This document shows, one piece after another, positions 44,368 to 52,495 of a stretch of 64,000 nt of DNA. This DNA comes from Colwellia sp. GTDB lineage: Bacteria; Pseudomonadota; Gammaproteobacteria; Enterobacterales; Alteromonadaceae. Positions within the stretch are counted from its first letter, which is position 1. Every line of letters starts with the position of its first letter. The notes below the pieces were generated by a model. It did not search any database, had not been told where the DNA came from, and saw nothing but the letters and a program-made list of their open reading frames with translations. The position numbers and the translations under genes are program-made. The stretch spans positions 62,001-126,000 of the forward strand of contig JABSOW010000012.1 in NCBI GenBank assembly GCA_013215465.1, written 5' to 3'.

Positions 44368-44859
44368 ATGCTACAAATCATAGGCGCAGGTATAGCTTTT
44401 GCTTCAAAACTTGTAGGTGATTTACAAGAAATAACTTATTCAGATCTGCTAAACGGTGATAGTGAGCTTTTAAAACATATATTTATGTTTGATTACTGGA
44501 TTAAAAATGATGACCGTAACTTATCAGAAATTGGTGGTAATCCTAATTTATTTTTAAGCCAAGCTACAAAAGAGATAATAGTTTTAGATCATAATTTATC
44601 TTTTGATAAAGATTTTAATTTAAATTCATTCAAAGATATCCACGTGGGCGCTCAGGCATTTAACACTAATGTAGATATGTTGCTACAAGATGAATTTACT
44701 CCAAAATTCAGTCATGCGCTTTCAAAATTGGATGAAATCGTTGCTCAGATACCTGTAGATTGGAAAGAAAATTTTGATAACTATGATGACTTTTTGGGTG
44801 AAATAAGAGTAATATTGTCTTCTTTTGAACAAACTAATTTTTGGGAGGTATTAATATGA
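44368..44859 (+). pseudogene. HipA-like kinase family protein, N-terminally truncated
   Basis: 163 residues corresponding to the C-terminal lobe of HipA_2-type kinase-like proteins. GIAFASKLVGDLQEITYSDL is followed by the catalytic-loop-like FDYWIKNDDRN, NPNLFL, and a metal-binding-type VLDHNLSFD. The family is normally about 250-270 residues, so roughly 90-100 N-terminal residues (the nucleotide-binding lobe) are missing. No ribosome site precedes the ATG. A recombinase fragment lies upstream, so loss by rearrangement is likely. It overlaps the DUF3037 gene as ATGA, its usual partner. Confidence 0.65.
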
Positions 44860-45698
44860 ATGTTCTTTGTAAGTACGCTGTAATCAGATTTATGCCTTTC
44901 TCTGAAACTGAAGAGTTTGCGAATATAGGTGTTCTTGTTTATGCGCCTAAATCAGGCACTTTTGAGTTCAGGTTAGCTAAAACTAGGTTTGCTCGTGTAA
45001 CCAAATTCTTTGATGATCTTGATGGCGAAATGTATAAAAATTCTATTCATCATATCAAATTTGAATTAGAAAGAATCAAGCGTATTTCTTTAAACTTTTC
45101 TTCTGATGGAAAAATGGTTCTATTTAATGAAGTTATCAGGAAAAGAGAATCTATAGTACGATTTGGCAAAACCGGTACTTTATTAGCAGAATCTTCTGAA
45201 GCTGCTTTAAATCAATTATTTGATCGCTTTATCGGGAGAAAATTTGTTACTAGAGAGTACCGTGAAGCTCAGATGGTTAAAACACTTAGACAAACGTTTG
45301 ATGAAAAACTTTCTCTTAAATATAAAGAGTTAGAATTGAGGGCTGATTATTACCCTGTCAAGCTTCCGCTAGTTGCTCAAACAGGAAAGTTAGTTAGAGC
45401 TATTAAGCCGATGTCTTTTGGCCAAACGAAACCACTTGCACTACTTGAGCATGGTGAGATTTGGATCAATAGAGTTAACCGACTTTTAAAGTCAGGTGCT
45501 TTATCTCATGAGCAGATGCTTTTTGTCATTGAGTCTCCTACTTTTGAAACGATAGAACTCAAAAAAGCTTTTCTAGAAGTAAAAAGTGAAATGGATGCAT
45601 TAAACGTAGAAATTTTATCTTTTAATGAAAAAAATAAAATATTGAATTTTGCCTCTCAGGATCTTACACCTGAATCAGTTGAAAACGGTTTTCATTAA
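44856..45698 (+). CDS. DUF3037 family protein, partner of HipA-like kinase
   Basis: A 280-residue soluble protein. The opening CKYAVIRFMPFSETEEFANIG followed by VLVYAPKSGTFEFRLA is the DUF3037 signature; the rest (LRADYYPVKLPLVAQTGKLV, LKSGALSHEQMLFVIESP) is uncharacterised. I used the ATG at 44856, since GGGAGGT lies eight bases upstream and the start overlaps the HipA-like stop (ATGA), so the pair was translated together. DUF3037 and HipA_2 genes are commonly adjacent. Their joint role is unknown to me. The gene looks intact and ends in a good terminator. Confidence 0.75.
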   Translation: MNVLCKYAVIRFMPFSETEEFANIGVLVYAPKSGTFEFRLAKTRFARVTKFFDDLDGEMYKNSIHHIKFELERIKRISLNFSSDGKMVLFNEVIRKRESIVRFGKTGTLLAESSEAALNQLFDRFIGRKFVTREYREAQMVKTLRQTFDEKLSLKYKELELRADYYPVKLPLVAQTGKLVRAIKPMSFGQTKPLALLEHGEIWINRVNRLLKSGALSHEQMLFVIESPTFETIELKKAFLEVKSEMDALNVEILSFNEKNKILNFASQDLTPESVENGFH

Positions 45699-45715
45699 TC
45701 AACATTAAGTTAAGT

Positions 45716-45743
45716 GGTAATAAAGCTGCATTGCTTTATTACC
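45716..45743 (+). terminator. Hairpin terminator after DUF3037 gene
   Basis: GGTAATAAAGC (45716-45726) pairs perfectly with GCTTTATTACC (45733-45743) around a 6-nt loop, 17 bp after the stop; CAGCTTTTACG follows. Confidence 0.7.
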
Positions 45744-45813
45744 CAGCTTTTACGATAAAATACTCAAAATTATTCTGGTGTATCCTTTGGTGCATCACGT
45801 TTTTAAATTATTA

Positions 45814-46155
45814 GGGTCTGTTGATCTTTCAAATTCATAATTTGACCACTTACATTGGCAGCCATATCATGCAGCATGCCAATGCGAGTGTACTTTCATA
45901 GTTTCTTTTTAATTTATCATATCTTGTCGCTATGCCTCGGTATTGCTTAAGGCGAGCAAAAAAATTTTCAACTAAATGTCGGTATTTGTATAAACACCAA
46001 TCGATATCATCATTACCTATCTTCGAATTTTTCTTCCTTGGGATAACTGGAATAGCATTTTTATCGCGTATTTGCTCTCTAAGTGCTTCACTATCATAGC
46101 CTCTATCAGCAATGATATAATCCGCATTCGGCAACATATGTGGTTCAAAGTTCAG
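45814..46155 (-). mobile_element. IS5-family element, truncated (one end plus 3' half of transposase)
   Basis: The right-reading end starts at GGGTCTGTTGATCTTTCAAA (45814-45833), an IS5-type terminal sequence, preceded by TTA. The element runs leftward through the transposase C-terminal part and is cut at about 46155, exactly at the stop codon of the adjacent thioesterase gene. The other terminal repeat is missing. Confidence 0.75.
45850..46155 (-). pseudogene. IS5-type DDE transposase fragment (C-terminal part)
   Basis: The frame begins right after the TAA at 46156-46158 and reads LNFEPHMLPNADYIIADRGY then DSEALREQIR, IPVIPRKKN and YRHLVENFFARLKQYRGIAT, ending ALACCMIWLPM. ADRGYDS carries the second catalytic Asp and VENFFARLKQ the Glu region of IS5 transposases. 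The N-terminal half with the first Asp is missing, so it is inactive. Confidence 0.82.
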
Positions 46156-46573
46156 TTATACGCTCTTACTAGTTTTACGAAATAGAGGTATGGCGTACGT
46201 GCCAACCGCGTGTCCGACAGGCTCAGCCATACCATCAGAATAAATCGTGACTTCTCCGATAGCCAATGTCTTTCCAAGTTTAATCAATTTACATTTAGCC
46301 AAAATATCTGATTCAGATAAAGGTTTACGCAAAAAATTTATATTGAGATTTGTTGTAACAGCGAGCGACACTAGACCTATCTCACTTAAAATAGTCACAT
46401 ATAAAGCCGCATCAGCCATTTCCATTAGCACTGGTCCTGGTACCGTTCCGCCAGGTCTTAAATGATTTGTTTTTTATTATAGTTGCAGATTTATCTCCAA
46501 CACTTTCAATTATAAAGTTCGCTTGAGGAAAATGTTTTTGGAAAAAATTCGCTAGTTCATTTTTTGTTATCAT
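46156..46573 (-). pseudogene. PaaI/hotdog thioesterase, broken by a 1-base frameshift
   Basis: ATG at 46573 starts MITKNELANFFQKHFPQANF. The frame is lost at a six-T run (46470-46475 on the plus strand). The next frame continues HLRPGGTVPGPVLMEMADAA then LYVTILSEIG, VTTNLNINFLRKP and GHAVGTYAIPLF. Removing one base of the run joins the halves into a normal hotdog thioesterase of about 138 residues. The family hydrolyses acyl-CoA esters. The downstream neighbour is the IS5 remnant, which abuts its stop codon. A sequencing or assembly error in the homopolymer is the alternative. Confidence 0.75.
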
Positions 46574-46785
46574 ATTGTATCCGAAGAAAGTAAATGTAAC
46601 ATTTGTATACACGGCTTGCTCATTATCTAATTTCGATAAAGTGAGCAACGCCATAATTTAAACAATAAAATTAGTATGTTGGTGGTGAAATTTCAAGCAT
46701 TTCAAAAAAAAGAAAGTGAGCTTGATCGTTACCTCAAAAATCTTTATGTGTTTTCTAAAAATCGGAAAGTAATAACATCTTAAAT
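46574..46785. other. Gap between thioesterase remnant and IS, no gene called
   Basis: About 210 bp. A 35-codon plus-strand frame near 46680 (VKFQAFQKKESELDRYLKNL...) and a 60-codon minus-strand frame have no recognisable homology. It holds the presumed promoter of the thioesterase remnant and the left target-site flank of the IS. Confidence 0.35.
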
Positions 46786-47918
46786 AACTGATGTTACGCA
46801 GTAGCACTAAACTTTCATTTATAAAACAGCTAAAATACAACGATGAATAAAAATAAAGAAATATTTGAGCTGTACATTGATTATCTCGTCACCTCATTCA
46901 GTTACACAACGGCAACAGGCTTATCTTCTCTTCTTGATGGAGATATTAGCCACGACCAAGTGACTCGCTTTCTCTCGCACAAGCAGTTTAGCTCAGCTGA
47001 TTTGTGGAAAAATGTAAAAAAGGATGTTCGTGACATTGAATCTGATGAAGGTGTATTAATCTTTGATGATACGGTTCAAGAGAAGCGTTATTCAAGTGAA
47101 AATACACTGATTAACTGGCACTTTGATCATACTGTTGGTCGCTCTGTTAAAGGGATTAATTTACTCAATTGTATTTATCATGCCAATGACGTAAGCCTCC
47201 CAGTTGCCTTTAAACTTATAACAAAGCCGCTTCAATACTCAGATGTCAAAACCAAAAAATTAAAAAGAAAAAGTCATACCACGAAGAACGAGGATTTAAT
47301 TGACATACTAAAGTCGTGTAAAAGAAATCAACTGAAATGGCGTTATGTCTTGGCTGATAGCTGGTTTTCATCCACAGGTAATATGAAATTTATCCATGAA
47401 AAGATGAAAAAATATTTTTTACTTGCCTTAAAAAGTAATCGCTTAATAGCGCTTAGCAAGGAAGATAAATTACAAGGACGTTTTGTACGTATTGATTCAT
47501 TAGATTGGTCAGACTCCCCCATTTGTGGTTGGGTAAAAGGGATGGATACGCCCATTATTTTACATCGACAGATTTTTAAAAACAAAGATGGCAGTGAAGG
47601 GATATTATATTTGATCAGTAATGATATTAAACTAGACAAATCGTCAATGGAAACAATCTATCAAAAACGATAGAAAGTAGAAGTTTTTCACAAAAACATC
47701 AAATCTAATACGGGTCTTGCGAAATCACCCGCTAAAAAAGAGAAAACGCAGAGCAATCATATTTTTATGTCATTGCTTGCAACGGCCAAGCTGGAAGGGT
47801 TAAGTATTAAAAAAGGCTTAACCACCTTTGGATTGAAAACCAAGCTTTATATAAAAGCTCAAAAAATAGCATTTGAAGCCTGGCAACAGATGCAGACTTC
47901 AACTGCGTAACATCAGTT
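46786..47918 (+). mobile_element. Complete 1.13-kb insertion sequence (IS4/IS701-like) with 17-bp inverted repeats
   Basis: AACTGATGTTACGCAGT (46786-46802) and ACTGCGTAACATCAGTT (47902-47918) are exact inverted repeats. AAAT flanks both sides (46782-46785 and 47919-47922) as a 4-bp target duplication. One transposase frame fills the interior. The insertion point is the stop codon of the convergent ribA gene, whose TAA is rebuilt from IS and target bases. The intact ends suggest a fairly recent insertion. Confidence 0.88.
46843..47910 (+). pseudogene. IS transposase (DDE), interrupted by amber codon
   Basis: The 355-codon frame reads IFDDTVQEKRYSSENTLINW, HFDHTVGRSVKGINLLNCIY, WRYVLADSWFSSTGNMKFI and LYLISNDIKLD, typical of IS4/IS701-type transposases. 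At 47671-47673 a TAG follows YQKR, where homologues have Trp in YQKRWKVEE. The frame then continues KVEVFHKNIKSNTGLAKSPA ... QSNHIFMSLLATAKLE ... to TAA at 47908. A single TGG-to-TAG change explains it. The catalytic Glu region lies after the stop, so this copy should not transpose by itself. Confidence 0.85.
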
Positions 47919-48516
47919 AAATAAAAGATAAATCGTGACCAGCGTATGCCGCTTTTGCTTTTAGATAAGTTTTATTATCTTCTTTAATATAAGTAGTAGT
48001 ATTTATAACTTGGTCGATTTTCAAACCATAATCTTGTATAGCTTTAACCTTGAAAGGGTTATTAGTTAGCAATCTAAGACTATTAATATTAAGAGCCTTT
48101 AGCATTTGCCCTCCTTCATCAAAGTCTCTTAGGTCATCAGCAAAACCTAAATGATTATTTGCTTGATAAGTATTCATACCAGATGATTGAAGTTTATAAG
48201 CGTCAAGCTTGTTATATAAACCTATGCCTCTTCCTTCTTGCCGCAGATAAATAATAACTCCACCTTCTTCAGTCATTACATTTATTGCTTCGTCAAGCTG
48301 TTCACCACAATCACAACGTGATGAGTGAAATACATCGCCGGTTAAACATTCAGAGTGAATTCTCACTAGTGGCGGATTTTTCAAATTATCCGGTTGCGTA
48401 AAAAGAATAGCGATATGTTCTTTCTCAGACGTTAACCCATTGAAAGATACGATTTCTACTGGTATTTGACTATTAGAGCCAATTTTCAACGAAACTTTGG
48501 TGCGTATTTCTGCCAT
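47917..48516 (-). CDS. ribA: GTP cyclohydrolase II RibA
   Basis: Opens GTP to 2,5-diamino-6-ribosylamino-pyrimidinone phosphate, the entry step of riboflavin synthesis. Zn ligands are C57, C68 and C70 in [40 protein letters not shown] and [12 protein letters not shown] are the GTP and catalytic segments. Its 199 residues match stand-alone RibA. It is the last gene of the redox operon, 23 bp after the CMD gene, and may supply flavin for MdaB; a second ribA elsewhere in the genome is likely. An IS abuts its stop codon without changing the protein. Confidence 0.93.
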   Translation of the reverse strand: MAEIRTKVSLKIGSNSQIPVEIVSFNGLTSEKEHIAILFTQPDNLKNPPLVRIHSECLTGDVFHSSRCDCGEQLDEAINVMTEEGGVIIYLRQEGRGIGLYNKLDAYKLQSSGMNTYQANNHLGFADDLRDFDEGGQMLKALNINSLRLLTNNPFKVKAIQDYGLKIDQVINTTTYIKEDNKTYLKAKAAYAGHDLSFI

Positions 48517-48539
48517 ATATATTGCCTATCGAATATTTT

Positions 48540-49097
48540 TTATCTTTGCGCAGGATGAGTCCAGCTAAATGGCTTCATTGGCTCATCAACTTCAGTATGA
48601 GTAAGTGCATTGGTAAAATTGGATATGAGTTTTGCTGCCAGCCCAGTCAATACCTCCAGTGCTTGACGTTTGCTATAACCAGCCACCAGAAAGTCTGCCA
48701 GTTTTTTATCACCAATATGACCTCGGTTATCAAGTAACGCCTTGGTAAAGTCATGTAATGCTTGTAACTTTTTATCTGGTAGTTGAGTACCCTCACGCAA
48801 TGCTTCAATGACATCATCAGACATTTTTGCTGATTTCATCATCCAAGTATGACCAGGAACACAATAATGACAGTTATTTTCAAAGTTAGCGGTCATAAAT
48901 ACAATCTGCTGTTCAACAGGTGACAACGAACTGTCTTTCATAAATGATGTGAAAATTTGATTGTAAGCTTTATAAGTTACCGGCGCTTCCGCCAGCACTT
49001 TATGAAGGTTGGGTAGCATGCCAAAAGCAGCCAATGACTGTTCCATCAATTCTTTTGACTCTAGTGGCGCGTTTTCTGGTTCATAATAAGTAAACAT
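48540..49097 (-). CDS. Carboxymuconolactone decarboxylase-family (AhpD-like) protein
   Basis: A 185-residue CMD-domain protein with the redox motif NNCHYCVPGH (C76, C79, H83), as in AhpD-type peroxidase partners that reduce peroxiredoxins or peroxides. The following LPDKKLQALHDFTKALLDNR and YSKRQALEVLTGLAAKLISN are also typical of the fold. It lies in an operon with a peroxiredoxin-like protein and a quinone reductase, so an antioxidant role is likely. Ribosome site AAGAGA. Confidence 0.85.
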   Translation of the reverse strand: MFTYYEPENAPLESKELMEQSLAAFGMLPNLHKVLAEAPVTYKAYNQIFTSFMKDSSLSPVEQQIVFMTANFENNCHYCVPGHTWMMKSAKMSDDVIEALREGTQLPDKKLQALHDFTKALLDNRGHIGDKKLADFLVAGYSKRQALEVLTGLAAKLISNFTNALTHTEVDEPMKPFSWTHPAQR

Positions 49098-49112
49098 AGT
49101 GATTTTCTCTTG

Positions 49113-49450
49113 TTAATTAATATACTTGGCTAGCTGTTGTTCAAAGGTACTTTTTTCTTGTGCCCCAACTAACATTTGTTCGTTGTTGAAGATAAAAGCA
49201 GGAACGCCATTCAAGCCTTTTTGTGACCACTGGCTTTCTATTTGTCTTATCTTTTATGCTAAATTTTGGCGAAGATTCTCACCGTCATTTTCTATATTTG
49301 GATTCAGTTCAAATGGATGCCAACGTACATTGATATCAATTTGATCACTAAACTTGTCGATTGCTTTTTTAAACGTTCATAACCTATGGCACGCCAAGGG
49401 CAAACGACATCAGAAACAATATCGATAGTAAGCACATTGTTTTTCTCCAT
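49113..49450 (-). pseudogene. DsbA/FrnE-family oxidoreductase, multiply broken
   Basis: ATG at 49450 opens MEKNNVLTIDIVSDVVCPWR. The active site CPWC has become CPWR. A one-base deletion in a run of A (plus-strand T run 49364-49369) shifts the frame; the correct frame continues AIDKFSDQIDINVRWHPFEL then NPNIENDGENLRQNLA and a TAA. The end, SQWSQKGLNGVPAFIFNNEQ then MLVGAQEKSTFEQQLAKYIN, is recognisable. About 90-100 residues of the helical domain are deleted compared with the family. It sits one base after the cupin stop. Confidence 0.85.
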
Positions 49451-49451
49451 A

Positions 49452-49823
49452 TTATTTACGCTCAACAATAATAGCGGTGATGGTACTATTACCAATGTTA
49501 AACACTTGATGTTGCCAACTGTCATGCCACATAACAAAACCGTTGGGGATATCTAGCTCGATGAAGTCAGCTTCACTGGTTTTGATCTTTGCCTTGCCTC
49601 CTTGTTCAAAATACACAGTTTCAGCATTGTGCTTATGCCAGTTATCAGACTCACCAGGCTTTAACGTCATACGAAGCACCAGTACCTGTTCGTTTTCCAG
49701 AAGTACCTGATACTTGTCCGGCGATGCTATATTCGCATGTTCATTTACCTCTCGAGCCAAACTGATCTCTGTAAGCAATAGCGCTGACATTAAAATGAGT
49801 AACTTCATGGTATTGTTAATCAT
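49452..49823 (-). CDS. Exported cupin-domain protein
   Basis: A 123-residue protein with signal peptide (MINNTMKLLILMSALLLTEI, cleavage near SLA) and a single cupin barrel. VLRMTLKPGESDNWHKHNAE supplies His metal ligands, and GFVMWHDSWQHQVFNIGNST is the second cupin motif. Small exported cupins of this type are metal-binding and of unknown reaction. AAGG lies nine bases before the first ATG. It is 12 bp downstream of the peroxiredoxin-like gene. Confidence 0.8.
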   Translation of the reverse strand: MINNTMKLLILMSALLLTEISLAREVNEHANIASPDKYQVLLENEQVLVLRMTLKPGESDNWHKHNAETVYFEQGGKAKIKTSEADFIELDIPNGFVMWHDSWQHQVFNIGNSTITAIIVERK

Positions 49824-49835
49824 TATTTCTTTACC

Positions 49836-50384
49836 TTATTCATGCATGCCACGTATTGGATAGTTATTATCTGGGTTTCTGATCCAACCCAGACCATTAA
49901 CTAGGGACTGTAATTCTGGCCTAACAAAAGGGTTATTTGATACGTCAACCACTTGAATTTCACCTACACGGTTTACAACAAATACCCCTGGCTCAGCAAA
50001 AGCATGATCGGTTTCTTGTGATGAACGTGGATCTGAAATATAAAGCCCCAGCTCTTGCATTTGTTCTACCGTTAAGCCATAAGCCAAAGGGAAGCTAACA
50101 TCAAGTTGTTCTATGTGGCTTTCAAGTTGTACTTTGCTATCACCCGATACTGCAACTAAATCAACACCAGTTGCCAGCAACTTTTCTTTAAAAGTTTCTA
50201 GTTGATTTAGGTACTTGGTACACAACGGACAATGACGACCACGATAAACAACCACCAATTGCCAGTCGGCACCATTTTGTGGTTTACCCAAGGATATTTT
50301 TTCACCGTTGAGTAAAGTAGCTGTCAACTCAGGAAAAGTGCTTCCTGCATGCAGTTTATTGGTGTAAGTTAATTCACTAGACAT
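49836..50384 (-). CDS. AhpC/TSA-type peroxiredoxin-like protein
   Basis: A 182-residue thioredoxin-fold protein. VVVYRGRHCPLCTKYLNQLE carries a CXXC (C52, C55) at the peroxidatic position, and DLVAVSGDSKVQLESHIEQL, GLYISDPRSS and EPGVFVVNRVGEIQVVDVSN follow the redoxin fold. The reduction target (peroxide, quinone or disulfide) is not established. AGGAGGT is a perfect ribosome site seven bases upstream. It is 12 bp after mdaB. Confidence 0.87.
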   Translation of the reverse strand: MSSELTYTNKLHAGSTFPELTATLLNGEKISLGKPQNGADWQLVVVYRGRHCPLCTKYLNQLETFKEKLLATGVDLVAVSGDSKVQLESHIEQLDVSFPLAYGLTVEQMQELGLYISDPRSSQETDHAFAEPGVFVVNRVGEIQVVDVSNNPFVRPELQSLVNGLGWIRNPDNNYPIRGMHE

Positions 50385-50396
50385 CTTGGTAACCTC

Positions 50397-50993
50397 CTAA
50401 AAATTAGCGTTTATATGGGCTTCAAAACGTTTAAAATCGTTCTCAACATCAGCATTTTTCATCACATCAAAACAAGCGATGGTTTCCATTGGTGATAACC
50501 CAAAAAATTTAAAATTCATGTGCATAGGAAACATTAAATCATCAACATTCTTTCCTTCAAAAAATTCAGTGTCATCATTAAAAGCTTCTGCTGGTGCATT
50601 AAAAGTTAGTGACATCATGTATTTTTTACCCGTAAGCGTGCCGCCAGTACCATAGTTATGTTTCGGTTGCTCTTCATTTCTGCCATCACCAACACACAAT
50701 GCGCCACCCATACCAGCAGTATAGACATCATCCATATACTTCTTAAATGACCAAGGGACCCCCATCCAGTTGCTCGGCGATTGTAGGAAAACGATATCTG
50801 CCCATTGATGATGTGCTAATTGTTCCTCAACATCATACTCATCAGCCATAGTGACAACGCGAGTGTTATAACCTTTACCTGCAAGCATAGTTGCCGCTTT
50901 ATCAACTAAAGCCGCGTTTAACTTACCTTCAGAAAAAGGGTAATACTGGTGGGCATTAATAATTAATACGTTCTTCGAATCAGCTGTGTTCAT
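50397..50993 (-). CDS. mdaB: NAD(P)H:quinone oxidoreductase, MdaB family
   Basis: A 198-residue flavodoxin-fold enzyme that reduces quinones by two electrons, avoiding semiquinone radicals. [40 protein letters not shown] and [14 protein letters not shown] match MdaB. FAD binding is expected from the family. It is first in the operon, with GGAG upstream. HxlR-family neighbours commonly control such genes in response to electrophiles. Symbol by family resemblance. Confidence 0.9.
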   Translation of the reverse strand: MNTADSKNVLIINAHQYYPFSEGKLNAALVDKAATMLAGKGYNTRVVTMADEYDVEEQLAHHQWADIVFLQSPSNWMGVPWSFKKYMDDVYTAGMGGALCVGDGRNEEQPKHNYGTGGTLTGKKYMMSLTFNAPAEAFNDDTEFFEGKNVDDLMFPMHMNFKFFGLSPMETIACFDVMKNADVENDFKRFEAHINANF

Positions 50994-51061
50994 AAAATAA
51001 CTCCAAAATATATTTCAACAAAATAAGTAAGAGAAATATTCTCTACCTCAATCAATCTGTG

Positions 51062-51114
51062 GTATATTTTAGTTACCTGAAAATAATTATCAACCAGTAT
51101 ACTTTTAGTAACCT
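51062..51114. promoter_or_regulatory. Two operator-like direct repeats between mdaB and hxlR
   Basis: GTATATTTTAGTTACCT (51062-51078) and GTATACTTTTAGTAACCT (51097-51114) are near-identical and spaced 35 bp start to start. They sit in the 143-bp divergent region. HxlR regulators bind such sites to repress both directions; assignment to this regulator is inferred. Confidence 0.6.
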
Positions 51115-51136
51115 AGTGTATTTTTGAGAGGAAGTA

Positions 51137-51493
51137 ATGGAAAGTGTTGTAAAAACAGATAGTAAAGGCAGAAAAAAAGTTTTAAATTCATGCACTGAAC
51201 CCTGTGCTATTGAAAAAGGCATGCGGTTAATTGGTGGCAAGTGGAAAGGTTCGATTATTTACCACCTTAAAGATCAACCTGTACGGTTTAATGACTTAAC
51301 CCGTATGCTTGGCGGTGCTAGCAAAAAAATGGTCGACCAACGCCTGAAAGAATTAGAAAGTGAGGGGATGGTATTAAGGAAAGTGATAAGCGATAGACCT
51401 GTTGCGGTGACCTATGAGCTAACCGATTTTGGTAAAACCGCACTGAATATTTTAGATGAACTCAGGGTTTGGTCAGAATCCCATCAAATATAG
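51137..51493 (+). CDS. HxlR-family winged-helix transcriptional regulator
   Basis: A 118-residue regulator. LIGGKWKGSIIYHLKDQPVR and FNDLTRMLGGASKKMVDQRL form the winged helix; the end VTYELTDFGKTALNILDELR is standard. Two N-terminal cysteines (C19, C23 in NSCTEPCAIEK) match the redox or electrophile-sensing Cys of YodB/QorR-type members. It is divergent from the mdaB operon, with operator-like repeats between. Ribosome site AGAGGAAG. Confidence 0.9.
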   Translation: MESVVKTDSKGRKKVLNSCTEPCAIEKGMRLIGGKWKGSIIYHLKDQPVRFNDLTRMLGGASKKMVDQRLKELESEGMVLRKVISDRPVAVTYELTDFGKTALNILDELRVWSESHQI

Positions 51494-51505
51494 CCGAGAA
51501 TTACT

Positions 51506-52123
51506 TTGAACTATTTAGCTCACCTTTACTTAGCGCAGCCAAATGCAGACTCCCACTTTGGTAACCTGCTTGGCGATTTTGGCGGTAACAGGCATGTAAA
51601 GCAAATGCCAATTACAGTAAAAAAGGCCTTAGATAACCATTATTTAGTAGATAAATTTACTGATAGTCACCCAGCTATAAAAGAGGCTAAACAGTACTTT
51701 TCAGCCAAACGAAAACGATTCGCGAGTATTGCTATTGATGTAGTATTTGATCACTTTCTCATTAAGCATTGGCAAAATTTTCACCAAGAGCCATTAGAAG
51801 ACTTTAAACGAAAAAGTTATCAGCTTTTGAACGAGCGCATTTCTGATATGCCTTGCACAATGCAGCAAACTGTCAGGAATATGACTAAAAATGATTGGTT
51901 TAAAGAGTACGAAACCTTAACTGGTATAGGCTTAGCACTTGACAATATTGCCAAACGTATTCGTTTTACCAATAACTTTTCAGGAGCCGTTGAGGATATT
52001 CATCGCCACTATAGTGAATTAGACACGCTATTTTTAGAGTTTTTTCCACAATTAATTAATCATGTTAATCAATATGCACTGGAGAGCAACAACGTAAAGA
52101 ACATTGTTAAACTTAATTATTAA
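51506..52123 (+). CDS. acpH: Acyl carrier protein phosphodiesterase AcpH
   Basis: Removes the 4'-phosphopantetheine arm from holo-ACP. The sequence MNYLAHLYLAQPNADSHFGN, LLGDFGGNRHV, HYLVDKFTDSHPAIKEAKQY and SIAIDVVFDHFLIKHWQNFH matches AcpH (205 residues). The start is TTG at 51506, supported by GAGAA upstream and by the conserved MN-LAHL N-terminus; no ATG fits. It is 12 bp after hxlR on the same strand. Confidence 0.9.
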   Translation: MNYLAHLYLAQPNADSHFGNLLGDFGGNRHVKQMPITVKKALDNHYLVDKFTDSHPAIKEAKQYFSAKRKRFASIAIDVVFDHFLIKHWQNFHQEPLEDFKRKSYQLLNERISDMPCTMQQTVRNMTKNDWFKEYETLTGIGLALDNIAKRIRFTNNFSGAVEDIHRHYSELDTLFLEFFPQLINHVNQYALESNNVKNIVKLNY

Positions 52124-52495
52124 ATGATGAATAGTTACTCATATTATCGGCGAATACTATCTTCAATTCATGTATTCTGCTTGTTCATTTCAGGAAAGTC
52201 TGATTATGATTGCTTTAGGCTCAAAGTTAGCGTCAAGAAATAGAAGTTCAATGGCAGCGATGAGCTTAGCAGATACCTCGACTTTGTAAGAAGTGATCAT
52301 AAATTCTATGGCGCAAACGCCCCCTGAGCGAGTTAGGACAGTAAAAATAATACTCTGATGCAATAATCAGCATTAGTTGAACTAGCTTAATACCCTATAA
52401 GCAAAAATGGTTCTGTAACATCAATAGCAAGGCTCAACGCCCCTTTTTCACAGCCTACTTGGCAATGTAGGCAAGTAGCCTTTTGAGGTAGACAG
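52124..52495. other. Intergenic region with a short unrecognised frame
   Basis: 372 bp between convergent genes. A minus-strand frame of about 55 codons, with MITSYKVEVSAKLIAAIELL from about 52300 down to a stop near 52195, looks protein-like but matches nothing I know. CTACTTG and CAAGTAG near 52457-52481 form a 7-bp stem after the CaiB/AMACR gene, too weak to call as a terminator. Confidence 0.35.

Noticed and set aside
46470..46475. Programmed frameshift in the thioesterase gene
   Set aside because: The run is a plain six-base homopolymer without a heptameric slippery site or stimulatory structure, and the neighbourhood is full of decayed genes.
46658..46840. 60-codon minus-strand ORF left of the IS
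   Set aside because: Composition (Phe, Ile, His rich) and lack of a ribosome site suggest non-coding AT-rich DNA.
47671..47673. Programmed readthrough or selenocysteine-like recoding in the transposase
   Set aside because: The codon is TAG in place of a conserved Trp; a single TGG to TAG change is the simplest explanation.
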